NCBI RefSeq assembly: GCF_022448905.1 | Contig: NZ_JAKVCW010000004.1 | Span: 124,001 to 188,000 of the forward strand | Direction of reading: 5' to 3' | DNA from: Shimia sp. | GTDB lineage: Bacteria; Pseudomonadota; Alphaproteobacteria; Rhodobacterales; Rhodobacteraceae | DNA: 64,000 nt | In this document: piece after piece, positions 1-8,381 of the stretch | Numbering within the stretch: the stretch's first letter is position 1 | Layout: each line of letters starts with the position of its first letter | The notes under the pieces: model-generated | What the model was told of the DNA's origin: nothing | The model's database searches: none | What the model saw: the letters and a program-made list of their open reading frames with translations, nothing else | Translations under genes and position numbers: made by a program

Positions 1-1
1 A

Positions 2-1681
2 CCTCCCCTGTGGCGCATCCGCGCCCGTCGCGTGGTGCACGACCAACTCGAAAAACAACTCTACTTTGACCACGCGAGCGTGCTCGTGCGGGACGTGCCC
101 GTGTTCTACTTCCCGCATTTGCGCATGCCGGACCCAACGTTGGACCGGGCGCAAGGCTTTTTGATCCCGGAATTCAACCACTCAAGTCTGCTGAGTTACG
201 GCGTGAAAGTGCCGTATTTCATCCCTTGGGGCACCGATCGCGACTTAGTGCTCTCGCCCTATCTGTCCTCCAAAACCCGCACTATGGAGTTCCGCTACCG
301 TCAGGCCTTTGAACGCGGCGGCATCCAGCTCGACGGCGCCATTTCGGACGACGACATCAGAACCGACATCATCCGTGGCTATGTCTTTGCCGAGGGCCTG
401 TTCCAATTGGGGCAGGACTACAAACTGACGTTTGATCTAAAGGCGGTGTCAGATGACACCTATCTAACAGACTATGATTATTCGGATGAAGACCGCCTCA
501 ACAGCGACATCACCATCGCCCGCGCCAGCCGGACGGAAAACACCCGCTTTGCCGCCTACCACTACCAAACGTTGCGCGAAGATGAGGACAACGACGAAAT
601 CCCGTTCCTTGTACTTAAGGCGGAAACCGAACGTCGGTATCTCAACATATGGGGCGGCGAGTTGCGCACCAGCGTTGAAGCGCACGCTCACCAGCGCCGC
701 TCTACAAAAGATGGTGACGCGGGACGGGACGTCGGCCGGGCCAATGCAAATGTACAATGGCTTGGCGACTGGACCCTAGGCAATGGACTGCGCACAGGTG
801 TTACAGGCGCAGTGGCATTTGACGCCTATCGTACCGAAAACGACAGTTCGGTAAGCACCTTTGACAGCGGATTTGCGCCCTCTGTCGCGGCTTATATGCG
901 CTATCCAATGATCAAATCCGGTCAGGACGGCGCAAGCTACATTCTTGAGCCGGTGGCACAGGTGGCGTGGACCGGCGGCGACATGCTGGATGTCGCCAAT
1001 GACGAGAGCACCCATGTGGAATTTGATGAAGGCAATCTCCTGTCTTTATCCCGGTTCCCGTCCTATGATCGGCGCGAGCGTGGGCTGTCATCAGCTCTAG
1101 GCATGAACTGGTCCCGCGTCAGCGCCACCGGATGGCGGGGCAACCTGACATTTGGCCAGGTTTTCCGTCAGGAGGTGCAACCGGACTTTTCCAAGAGCTC
1201 AGGCCTATCCGGCACCTCATCCGATCTTCTGATCGCCGGACAACTTAGCAACCAAAGCGGATTGCTGTTTACGGGACGTGCGTTGCTGGACAACCAGGGA
1301 GATCTGGACAAAGTCGGGGCGCGTCTGGGATGGACCAACGACCGTCTGTGGCTGGACGCCAGCTACATCTGGCTGCAAAAAGACCTCGCAGAATCCCGCG
1401 ACAAGGACATCTCCGACATGAAATTTGATGGTAGTTACCGCATCAACCGCCACTGGACCGGTATGATGGATTGGCAGTTTGACGCCGTCAGTGGCGAAAC
1501 GTCCGAGGCCGGTCTTGGCCTAGAATACCGCAACGAATGTCTACGCGTTGAGCTTTCGCTCTCGCGCCGGTTCTCAACATCCTCTACCGTGCAATCGAGC
1601 ACCAAAGTGGGCTTCAACGTGGCCCTGCTTGGATTTTCGGTCAATTCAAACGATAAGAGCTACGACCGCAAATGCGGCTGA
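2..1681 (+). CDS. lptD: LPS-assembly protein LptD, C-terminal part (5' end outside window)
   Basis: LptD is the outer-membrane beta-barrel that inserts lipopolysaccharide into the outer leaflet. The reading frame is open to the left edge and has no start in the window, so the N-terminal signal and most of the periplasmic jellyroll lie outside. About 559 residues are visible. They begin in the end of the OstA-like domain (PLWRIRARRVVHD, then YFDHASVLVRDVPVFY) and continue into a barrel of alternating hydrophobic/polar strands rich in aromatic residues, with the typical L-P-H-L-R-M-P-D segment near the start. The identification also rests on the downstream genes surA, pdxA and rsmA, which follow lptD in many proteobacteria. 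A GTG at 32 is an internal codon, not a start. Confidence 0.93.
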   Translation, partial: PPLWRIRARRVVHDQLEKQLYFDHASVLVRDVPVFYFPHLRMPDPTLDRAQGFLIPEFNHSSLLSYGVKVPYFIPWGTDRDLVLSPYLSSKTRTMEFRYRQAFERGGIQLDGAISDDDIRTDIIRGYVFAEGLFQLGQDYKLTFDLKAVSDDTYLTDYDYSDEDRLNSDITIARASRTENTRFAAYHYQTLREDEDNDEIPFLVLKAETERRYLNIWGGELRTSVEAHAHQRRSTKDGDAGRDVGRANANVQWLGDWTLGNGLRTGVTGAVAFDAYRTENDSSVSTFDSGFAPSVAAYMRYPMIKSGQDGASYILEPVAQVAWTGGDMLDVANDESTHVEFDEGNLLSLSRFPSYDRRERGLSSALGMNWSRVSATGWRGNLTFGQVFRQEVQPDFSKSSGLSGTSSDLLIAGQLSNQSGLLFTGRALLDNQGDLDKVGARLGWTNDRLWLDASYIWLQKDLAESRDKDISDMKFDGSYRINRHWTGMMDWQFDAVSGETSEAGLGLEYRNECLRVELSLSRRFSTSSTVQSSTKVGFNVALLGFSVNSNDKSYDRKCG

Positions 1682-1703
1682 CCTACAGGAAGACGACGTA
1701 AAG

Positions 1704-2951
1704 ATGATGCCACGCAAGATGATCCGCTCCGTATTTCGCGCCTGTGCCAGCACCGCCGCCGCTTGTGCCACGATAGGCACCGCAGCGTTGCCTACCGCCG
1801 CTCAAAATGCCTTTAGCCCAGCAATTTTTGTAAATGACTCGGTGGTCACCCACTACGAAATCGAACAACGTGCCCGCCTGCTTCTGATCATGAGCGCCCC
1901 AGGCGATCCCCTGGAACTCGCGCGCGAGCAATTGATCGAGGATCGCCTCAAAGGGCAAGCCGCGCGCCAGGCTGGAATCGTGGCCTCTGAAGAAGGCGTG
2001 ACCGCTGGGCTGGAAAACTTCGCCAAACGCGTGAACATGAAACCTGAAGATATGATCAAGGCGCTCGCGGCGGAAGGTATTTATGAGGAGGCGCTGCGCG
2101 ACTTCATTACCTCACAAATTGAATGGGGTGGCGTCGTGCAATCTCGCTTTGGCGCCAACGCCGAAGTCAGCGAAGAAGAAATCGACCGCGCCATTGCTCA
2201 AAATAGTGGTCAAGGCGGCGTCCGCGTTCTGCTCTCCGAAATCATCATTCCAGTCACTCCGCAAACCCGTCCGCAAGTGGACAGTCTGGCATTACAAATT
2301 TCGGAACTCGATAGCTTTTCAGAGTTCGAAGCGGCTGCGCGGATCTATTCTGCTTCGGGTACCAAGGACCAAGGTGGACATGTCGACTGGATGAATGTCA
2401 CCAACCTTCCAGCCCCGCTTCGACCCGTGGTAACATCTCTTCGCAAAGGAGATGTGACGCCCCCTTTGCAATTGCCCAACGCCGTGGCCTTGTTCCAATT
2501 GCGCGGTATTGCGGAAACCGGTCGCCGCTCCCCACGCTACTCTGCTGTTGACTACGCCAAGTTCTATATCCCAGGTGGCCGCACCGAAGAAGCCTTGCAA
2601 GAAGCAGCCAAAGTGCGCGCCTTAGTTGACAAATGCGACGATCTCTTTGGCGTAGGATTTGACCTGCCAGCTGAGCGTCTGTTCCGGGAAACTCAAAAGC
2701 CCAACGAAATCCCGCGTGATGTTGCGATTGAACTTGCCAAACTTGATGACAATGAGATCTCGACAAACCTGACCACGGCGGATGGGCAAAATCTGATTGT
2801 GTTAATGCTGTGTGGTCGCACCGCTGAGATCAATGACAAAGACCTGTCCCGTGAAGATGTCGCCGCATCCCTGCGCAACCTGCGTCTGGAAAGCTATGCC
2901 AACAGCTACCTCAGCCAATTGCGCGCACAGGCCCGGATCACCGAAAAATGA
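1704..2951 (+). CDS. surA: Periplasmic chaperone/peptidyl-prolyl isomerase SurA
   Basis: SurA escorts unfolded outer-membrane proteins, including LptD, across the periplasm. The 415-residue product begins with a positively charged N-region and a hydrophobic alanine-rich signal peptide ending near TAAQNAFSP, followed by a SurA_N-like segment (FVNDSVVTHYEIEQRARLLL) and one parvulin/PpiC-type domain in the middle (LLSEIIIP through LFQLRGIAETG). E. coli SurA has two parvulin domains; the second here is not recognisable, as in many alphaproteobacteria. I chose the ATG at 1704 because an AGGA lies about 13 bases upstream and because the frame upstream of it overlaps lptD without looking like protein; ATG 1707 is equally possible. 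It lies 22 bases after lptD and overlaps pdxA by ATGA. Confidence 0.9.
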   Translation: MMPRKMIRSVFRACASTAAACATIGTAALPTAAQNAFSPAIFVNDSVVTHYEIEQRARLLLIMSAPGDPLELAREQLIEDRLKGQAARQAGIVASEEGVTAGLENFAKRVNMKPEDMIKALAAEGIYEEALRDFITSQIEWGGVVQSRFGANAEVSEEEIDRAIAQNSGQGGVRVLLSEIIIPVTPQTRPQVDSLALQISELDSFSEFEAAARIYSASGTKDQGGHVDWMNVTNLPAPLRPVVTSLRKGDVTPPLQLPNAVALFQLRGIAETGRRSPRYSAVDYAKFYIPGGRTEEALQEAAKVRALVDKCDDLFGVGFDLPAERLFRETQKPNEIPRDVAIELAKLDDNEISTNLTTADGQNLIVLMLCGRTAEINDKDLSREDVAASLRNLRLESYANSYLSQLRAQARITEK

Positions 2952-3916
2952 GCTGCGCGCCCATTGCTTTGACCTGCGGCGAACCGGCTGGCGTTGGTTT
3001 GGAAATTGCCGAAAAGGCCTGGTCCGCGCTCAAGGATGATCTGCCGTTTATTCTGATTGCAGACCCGGCACATTTGCCGGGCTCCGTGCCACATCAGCTC
3101 CTGCAAAGCCCGCAAGACGCCATTGAAGTAATGCCCAACGCGATGCCGGTGCTACCACATCCATTTGCCGCAGAACGTACACCCGGCACAACTCATCCCG
3201 ACAACGCTGAAGGTGTCATCGACGTCATCGCCCATGCGGTGGACCTCGCGATGAGCGATGAGGCCAGCGCGATCTGCACCCTGCCCATCCACAAAAAGGC
3301 ATTAAAAGACGGCGCCGATTTCCCCTATCCCGGCCACACCGAATATCTCGCCGACCTTGGCGGCGTGGAAAATGTGGTGATGATGCTGGCCTCGGACATA
3401 CTGCGCGTCGTGCCAACGACAATCCACATTCCCCTGGCGGATGTGCCTTCTGCGCTCACACCAGAGTTGTTGGTAGAGACCATCCGGATCACCGCGAAAG
3501 GGCTTCAAACCCAGTTTGGCATTCCAAACCCGCGTATTGCGGTGGCTGGCCTGAACCCACACGCAGGCGAAGGCGGCGCCATGGGGCACGAAGATGCCGC
3601 TGTGATTGCGCCTGTCCTCGACAAACTGCGCCGTGAGGGGTTTGATCTCTCCGGTCCACTGCCAGCCGACACCATGTTCCACGCCGCCGCCCGCGCGCGC
3701 TATGATGTCGCGATCTGCGCCTACCATGACCAGGCCCTGATCCCGATCAAGACGCTGGACTTTGACGGCGGCGTCAATGTCACTCTTGGCCTACCGTTCA
3801 TCCGCACCTCACCGGATCACGGCACCGCCTTTGACATTGCTGGCACCGGCAAAGCCAACCCGTCCAGCACCATCGCGGCCCTGCGCATGGCAGCGCGAAT
3901 GGCACAAAGCGCTTGA
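2948..3916 (+). CDS. pdxA: 4-hydroxythreonine-4-phosphate dehydrogenase PdxA
   Basis: PdxA oxidises 4-phosphohydroxy-L-threonine with NAD in the DXP-dependent pyridoxal phosphate pathway, in the cytoplasm. The 322-residue protein has the family length and its signatures: T-C-G-E-P-A-G-V-G near the N-terminus, PGHTEYLAD around residue 125 with a metal-ligand histidine, GLNPHAGEGG around 200, and AYHDQALIPIK around 258 with the other metal-binding histidine. The start overlaps the surA stop as ATGA, so translation is probably coupled. The lptD-surA-pdxA-rsmA order is widespread in proteobacteria and supports the call. Confidence 0.97.
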   Translation: MSCAPIALTCGEPAGVGLEIAEKAWSALKDDLPFILIADPAHLPGSVPHQLLQSPQDAIEVMPNAMPVLPHPFAAERTPGTTHPDNAEGVIDVIAHAVDLAMSDEASAICTLPIHKKALKDGADFPYPGHTEYLADLGGVENVVMMLASDILRVVPTTIHIPLADVPSALTPELLVETIRITAKGLQTQFGIPNPRIAVAGLNPHAGEGGAMGHEDAAVIAPVLDKLRREGFDLSGPLPADTMFHAAARARYDVAICAYHDQALIPIKTLDFDGGVNVTLGLPFIRTSPDHGTAFDIAGTGKANPSSTIAALRMAARMAQSA

Positions 3917-3991
3917 CCCTTCATTTGGCGGGAAATATCCCCGCCGGAGGCATCTATCCGCGGCGCAGCCGCCCAAACCAAGGCTAATTGC
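3917..3991. repeat. Spacer with two stem-loops between pdxA and rsmA
   Basis: The 75-base gap holds a perfect inverted repeat GGCGGG (3927-3932) / CCCGCC (3940-3945) around an AT-rich loop, followed by GCGGC-GCA-GCCGC around 3959-3971. No U-run follows, so it is not a classical terminator. It could be a REP-like intergenic element or a transcript-stabilising or attenuating structure inside the operon. I did not find a second copy in this window. Confidence 0.45.
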
Positions 3992-4834
3992 ATGAGCGCC
4001 ATTGATGATCTTCCCCCGCTGCGTCAGGTGATCGAGACCCACGGCCTTTCCGCCCGCAAGTCCTTGGGCCAGAACTTCTTGCTGGATCTCAATCTCACCG
4101 CCAAAATTGCCCGCCGCGCAGGCGAATTGACCGATTGTGACGTGCTGGAAATTGGCCCCGGCCCGGGTGGACTGACCCGTGGCCTGCTCGCCGAGGGGGC
4201 CCGCAAAGTCCTCGCGATCGAGAAAGACCACCGCTGTATGCCAGCCCTGGCAGAGATCGAAGCCGCCTATCCCGGTCGCCTGGAGGTCATCAACGGCGAC
4301 GCTCTGGAAGTCGATCCCTTGAGCCACCTCACACCACCTATTCGCGTGGCTGCCAACCTGCCCTACAACGTCGGCACCGAACTTCTGGTGCGCTGGCTCA
4401 CCCCAAAAGAGTGGCCGCCATTCTGGCAAAGCCTGACCCTGATGTTCCAGCGCGAAGTGGCCGAGCGCATCACCGCGCAGCCTGGCTCCAAAGCATACGG
4501 ACGCCTCGCCATCCTGTCGCAATGGCGCGCCAACGCCAATATCGTCATGTCCCTGCCGCCCGGCGCGTTTTCGCCGCCGCCCAAAGTGCATTCCGCCGTG
4601 GTGCATCTCACTGCACTGCCGGAGCCACGCTATCCCGCAGACGCCCACACCTTGTCTCGGATTGTGGCCGCTGCATTCAATCAGCGCCGCAAGATGCTCC
4701 GCGCCGCGCTGAAAGGCCAGGCGCCAGACATCGAAGACCGTCTGATCGCCGCTGGCATCAAACCAACCGACCGCGCCGAAGTGGTCAGCCTGGAGCAGTT
4801 CTGCGCCCTTGCGCGGGTGATGAAAGAAAGCTGA
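3992..4834 (+). CDS. rsmA: 16S rRNA (adenine1518-N6/adenine1519-N6)-dimethyltransferase RsmA (KsgA)
   Basis: RsmA uses S-adenosylmethionine to dimethylate two adjacent adenines in the 3' hairpin of 16S rRNA during 30S maturation. The 280-residue protein shows the family N-terminus [13 protein letters not shown], the SAM-binding loop [16 protein letters not shown] around residues 50-65, the acidic IEKD after the second strand, and the target-base motif NLPYNVG around residue 117. The C-terminal helical part is complete (FNQRRKMLR). The gap after pdxA is 75 bases with stem-loops, so it may be partly uncoupled. No recognisable gene of the operon follows. Confidence 0.97.
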   Translation: MSAIDDLPPLRQVIETHGLSARKSLGQNFLLDLNLTAKIARRAGELTDCDVLEIGPGPGGLTRGLLAEGARKVLAIEKDHRCMPALAEIEAAYPGRLEVINGDALEVDPLSHLTPPIRVAANLPYNVGTELLVRWLTPKEWPPFWQSLTLMFQREVAERITAQPGSKAYGRLAILSQWRANANIVMSLPPGAFSPPPKVHSAVVHLTALPEPRYPADAHTLSRIVAAAFNQRRKMLRAALKGQAPDIEDRLIAAGIKPTDRAEVVSLEQFCALARVMKES

Positions 4835-5362
4835 GCCGCGCACAGGCCGTCATTGTCTTACTTTCACACAAACTCGGCCGGTTTTCACAAAGCAACCTCC
4901 GGTCGCATCGTTATGTCTGAACCACGCAACGCGATGCCTGTGACACGCTCACATAACCGCGCTGCGTACCCCTGTTGCCCGTGCCGCTCCCTCCCTCCGT
5001 TTGCTTGGCACGGGCCACTTTCTCAATAGCCAAGCCTACCAATCGTCAAGGCGGCTACCCTCGCTGCTTGACGGCGAAATCCTGCCAATAAATCTGTCAC
5101 TTGGCCAATTTTTGCAAATGGCAGGAATTCTCATAACCTTGGCAAAACCTCCCCATTCTCCTGCCTTTGCAGGCCACTTATATTAGGCCTGAAAGATCCA
5201 GCCTTCCCCTTACCACAACCCACCGATATGCGCGCACAACGCATGGCTGTGTCACCTATTCGGGCACTTTCCCCCTGCCAATACGTAGCAGCGGTAGGCA
5301 GGATTTATCTATCAGTCCGCCGTTCTACCCAATCGGATGCAACCATAGAATGTGAGGTTCCT
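4835..5362. other. Long gene-poor spacer after rsmA
   Basis: About 530 bases carry no convincing gene. Composition is somewhat more AT-rich than the neighbouring genes, especially 5080-5200. I see an inverted repeat CAGGCC (5170-5175) / GGCCTG (5186-5191) with a ten-base AT-rich spacer, which could be an operator or the edge of a promoter for the gene starting at 5363. No tRNA-like cloverleaf and no strong intrinsic terminator for rsmA were seen. An ATG at 5228 is in frame with the next gene but has no ribosome-binding site. Confidence 0.4.
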
Positions 5363-6091
5363 TTGGCCAAAGACGTGATCCCAAATCCTCAGCTTGCCCC
5401 TGCCGACACCACTTTGGTGCGCAGCACACGCACGGCCAATTTGGACATGTTGCAGGTCTCAAACCAGGACACCTCTGCGCCCATCCTTCTGTTGCCCGGC
5501 CCGACGGAAGAAGATGCCGAGACCACCGCAAGTCTGGCACAAGACCTGCGCCACTTGATGTCTAACACGGGACCCACCATTTATTTGATCCGCTGGAAGT
5601 CCTATTGGGCACCGCAGGGACAAACCCGTTTTGCACCCCTGGTGCGGGACCTGAAAGAAATCCTGAATCATCTGACCAAGGCCACGGCTGCGCCCCATAT
5701 CATGGCCCTTGGTCACGGCGCACTTATTGTGTTGCACGCCAATGGGAATGACGCCGTCTTTGATCCAAAGAATTCACTATCCAGTCTCAGTTTTATGTAC
5801 CCAAGGTTGGACATTCAGGGACGAAAGCCTCGCCTTCACCCTGTTATTTTTTTACACAAAGTCAGCCTTATAGGATCTGAACTTGATGTCAAAACCATCG
5901 CGCCATCACTGGTGAAACGCGTCTCCCGATCATCGGTTGAGCTTTTTGAAGTCGAAAATGAACACTGGTTTGTCCGGTCTCAGATCAGCGCCGATCCGGC
6001 GGTTTTCCCGGACCAAACGCCACGCGGATATGCGGGCAATTGGCTGCGCAGTTGGTTAGATTGGCTGCCACAAGACAACGCAATCCGCTAA
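5363..6091 (+). CDS. Uncharacterised alpha/beta-hydrolase-like protein lacking the nucleophile serine
   Basis: This 242-residue protein has the outline of an alpha/beta hydrolase: a strand and oxyanion-type turn (APILLLPGPTEED), a second strand (TIYLIRWKSYW), a helix, then the nucleophile-elbow position ALGHGALIVLH. In active enzymes the elbow reads G-x-S-x-G; here residues 117-119 are G-H-G, so the serine is replaced by glycine. No catalytic function is assigned; a binding or scaffold role is possible. I chose TTG at 5363 because GAGG stands at 5354-5357, five bases upstream, whereas the in-frame ATG at 5228 has none and its extra 45 residues look unlike protein. The stop overlaps the convergent UPF0280 gene by four bases. 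Confidence 0.6.
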   Translation: MAKDVIPNPQLAPADTTLVRSTRTANLDMLQVSNQDTSAPILLLPGPTEEDAETTASLAQDLRHLMSNTGPTIYLIRWKSYWAPQGQTRFAPLVRDLKEILNHLTKATAAPHIMALGHGALIVLHANGNDAVFDPKNSLSSLSFMYPRLDIQGRKPRLHPVIFLHKVSLIGSELDVKTIAPSLVKRVSRSSVELFEVENEHWFVRSQISADPAVFPDQTPRGYAGNWLRSWLDWLPQDNAIR

Positions 6092-6930
6092 GCGGCGGCA
6101 ATGGCCTTGCCAAGGCTCGGATCACCAAAGGCAACCACCTGACCCTGCAGAGCCAGCACGCCGCCCCAAATCCCGGCCGACGGGCTTAACCGAAGCGCGA
6201 ACGCCTTGCCACGCTGCAAAGCTGCAAACATATCCGGCGGGCTCAAACGTGGTACATCTACCGTGACCAGCCTGTTTCCCAGATCACTGTCCAATTGCTG
6301 GCTATCCGCAACGGCCCGTACAATGCCTGGATGCCCCGGCACGTCCACTTCGTTGGCGATCAACGTCGCGGCCACATCCGCCAAGGCCGCCGAGCTGGCC
6401 AAGACCGTCACCGCATCCGCAATCCCAAACGACAGGCTCCGCCCGCGCCACCCGGACGTGGCAACGCCGCGGACACAGCCCGACCCGTGCAAGGTTGCAC
6501 GCGCGATGCCGCCGCCCAGATCGGCCACCATCGCTTCATTTGGTCCCAGAACCAGCGCCACATCACCGCCGTTGTTGACATCGGCTTTGTCAATATTTGG
6601 GGCCTCGGCAATCACGCGCGCGATCTCATCCGCCACCGCGCCTGCCACAGCAGCCATCGGCGTCACAAAGCCCGGCAAATGCCACTCAACCGCCCCCTGC
6701 ATGGCACGCGCAATGCCGCCATGAAAACACGCTTGCAGATCCGCAGCTTGACGCAATTTGGGGAGTTCATCCACCAGCTCTTGCAACACGGTCTGAAACC
6801 GCAGCGCTGCGCGTTGATACGCAACTGTTTGGCCCGCGCCCCAGATTTCTACAATCAAATCAATGGGCCCATGATGCAGATGCATCCGCTTACCATCCGG
6901 TAACCAGGTGATCTGCGCCCCACCTTTCAT
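6088..6930 (-). CDS. UPF0280 family protein (ApbE-like fold)
   Basis: The 280-residue protein carries the UPF0280 signatures TPMAAVAGAVADEIA, VNNGGDVAL, and the glycine-rich GVATSGWRGRSLSFGIADAV followed by DVAATLIANEV. The family is related by fold to ApbE, the flavin transferase, but has no established reaction. It is the last gene of a cluster with a 6-hydroxynicotinate reductase-like protein and a molybdenum hydroxylase, so a role in flavin attachment or as an accessory enzyme of that pathway is a reasonable guess. The start ATG at 6930 overlaps the stop of the upstream gene as ATGA, which argues for co-translation. Longer in-frame upstream sequence lies inside that gene and was excluded. 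Confidence 0.82.
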   Translation of the reverse strand: MKGGAQITWLPDGKRMHLHHGPIDLIVEIWGAGQTVAYQRAALRFQTVLQELVDELPKLRQAADLQACFHGGIARAMQGAVEWHLPGFVTPMAAVAGAVADEIARVIAEAPNIDKADVNNGGDVALVLGPNEAMVADLGGGIARATLHGSGCVRGVATSGWRGRSLSFGIADAVTVLASSAALADVAATLIANEVDVPGHPGIVRAVADSQQLDSDLGNRLVTVDVPRLSPPDMFAALQRGKAFALRLSPSAGIWGGVLALQGQVVAFGDPSLGKAIAAA

Positions 6931-8381
6931 GGCTTTTTCAACTTGGTGGGCACGATATGCGTGCTGCGCGCATATTGGCCGCCGCCTGCCAGAACGTCGC
7001 TTACGCTCCGGACCTGCTCCACGTGCCCGCCCAGCTTCTCGTACACCTCTTGCGACACTGTAAACTCCAACGGCGCAACGATGGCTGGCGTGGGCACCAT
7101 GCCAAATGCTCCATCCGGCATCTTGGTCACATCCGCCATCAAAGTGATGCCGCCGCCCGGCCAGACGTAAGCCGGCGCCCCGCCAACCGTGACCTTGGCG
7201 TTCTGATCCTGCACCGCACGGGTCAACTTGACGGGGTTTTGTGTGACCCCGGATCGCAACGACCCGCCAGCCCCACCCATGAACATCACGGTGCACAGCG
7301 CTGGCTCACAGTTCTCCGCAATCAACGCAACAGACGGCGCCAACGCCTCAGGCATCGGGCGTTTTTGCGGCACCAGATCGGCGTCCAACTCATAGTATTC
7401 CGCATGTTCGCCAGTGGTGCTCACCATCAACAACGTCAGCCCCTCGCGCGCACCTTTTTCCGGCCGCCACGGTCCCAGAATGTCGAGCGGATCCTCAATG
7501 TCGGTGCCACCCCAACCCAGTCCCGGTTGCGCCACCTGAAAATACCGCCCCGGCGTGCTGCGCCGTCCTTTGATGCGAATACCCGTGTCAGGCCAATCAA
7601 TCACTTTGCCCGCCTGATGCTCGCTGACCACGCCGGTGATATGGTCATCCACCACAACAACTTCGTCCACTAAGCCTTTCCACTGGCTCGCAAACATCCC
7701 GATCGTGGCGGAACCACAACCAACCCGCATCCGGTCTTCTTTTGTGCCATCAACAATTGGCGCGGCACCGGCCTGAACAACCACTTCCGCCCCATCATCC
7801 ACTTCCAAAACAACTGGCGCGCGGTTCAGGAGTTGCAGCAGTACATCGCATGTGACACGCCCTTCCGCCTTGCTGCCGCCGGTCAGGTGATCCACACCGC
7901 CGAGGCTCATCATTTGCGACCCGTACTCAGATGTTACCATCAGCCCCACGGCCTCGCCCTGACTGCGCACCACCGCACCTTCTGTGCCCAAATGCCGGTC
8001 GGTATCAATCTTCACCTTCACGCCGCAGTAGGAGAAAATCGCCTCTGTCACGACAGTGACAAAATCCACACCGTCAATGTCACGGCTCACCAAAAATGGT
8101 GCTGGCTTGAAATCCGGATAGGTCGTGCCCGCGCCCACAGCGGTGACAAACAAATCGTCAGTGGACAGTCCATCATGCCAATCGCGCCCTAAGAATGGCC
8201 GCACCTCGGTCCCGGCTTCAATTGCACGGTCTAACACCGTTAGCGGATCACAGCGTACAATCTCGCCATTGATATTGGCATAACGATCACAGGCCCCGAT
8301 CCGGCCCTCCGCCACATAACACATCACCGGACAGGCATCACATCGGATCTTCTCCTCGCGCTGTCTCGGTGTCCGGCTCAT
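6927..8381 (-). CDS. 6-hydroxynicotinate reductase-like iron-sulfur protein
   Basis: The 484-residue protein starts with four cysteines, Cys14, 17, 21 and 31 in the pattern C-x2-C-x3-C-x9-C within CDACPVMCYVAEG, suited to an Fe-S cluster. The rest is glycine-rich with no membrane segment. From memory, proteins of this kind in Rhodobacteraceae are annotated as 6-hydroxynicotinate reductase, the ferredoxin-dependent enzyme that partly reduces the pyridone ring in nicotinate fermentation by Eubacterium barkeri. The adjacent molybdenum hydroxylase would supply a hydroxylated heterocycle, which fits. The true substrate is unknown. The start overlaps the stop of the hydroxylase gene, and its own stop overlaps the UPF0280 start. 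Confidence 0.65.
   Translation of the reverse strand: MSRTPRQREEKIRCDACPVMCYVAEGRIGACDRYANINGEIVRCDPLTVLDRAIEAGTEVRPFLGRDWHDGLSTDDLFVTAVGAGTTYPDFKPAPFLVSRDIDGVDFVTVVTEAIFSYCGVKVKIDTDRHLGTEGAVVRSQGEAVGLMVTSEYGSQMMSLGGVDHLTGGSKAEGRVTCDVLLQLLNRAPVVLEVDDGAEVVVQAGAAPIVDGTKEDRMRVGCGSATIGMFASQWKGLVDEVVVVDDHITGVVSEHQAGKVIDWPDTGIRIKGRRSTPGRYFQVAQPGLGWGGTDIEDPLDILGPWRPEKGAREGLTLLMVSTTGEHAEYYELDADLVPQKRPMPEALAPSVALIAENCEPALCTVMFMGGAGGSLRSGVTQNPVKLTRAVQDQNAKVTVGGAPAYVWPGGGITLMADVTKMPDGAFGMVPTPAIVAPLEFTVSQEVYEKLGGHVEQVRSVSDVLAGGGQYARSTHIVPTKLKKP

Noticed and set aside
3809..4843. Long open frame on the minus strand opposite rsmA (344 codons).
   Set aside because: It is antisense to the certain rsmA gene, shows no family motif and reflects the high GC content.
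4990..5170. Sigma-54 type -24/-12 promoter around TTGGCACGGGCC.
   Set aside because: The -24 part fits but the -12 element (TTGC) is missing at the required distance.
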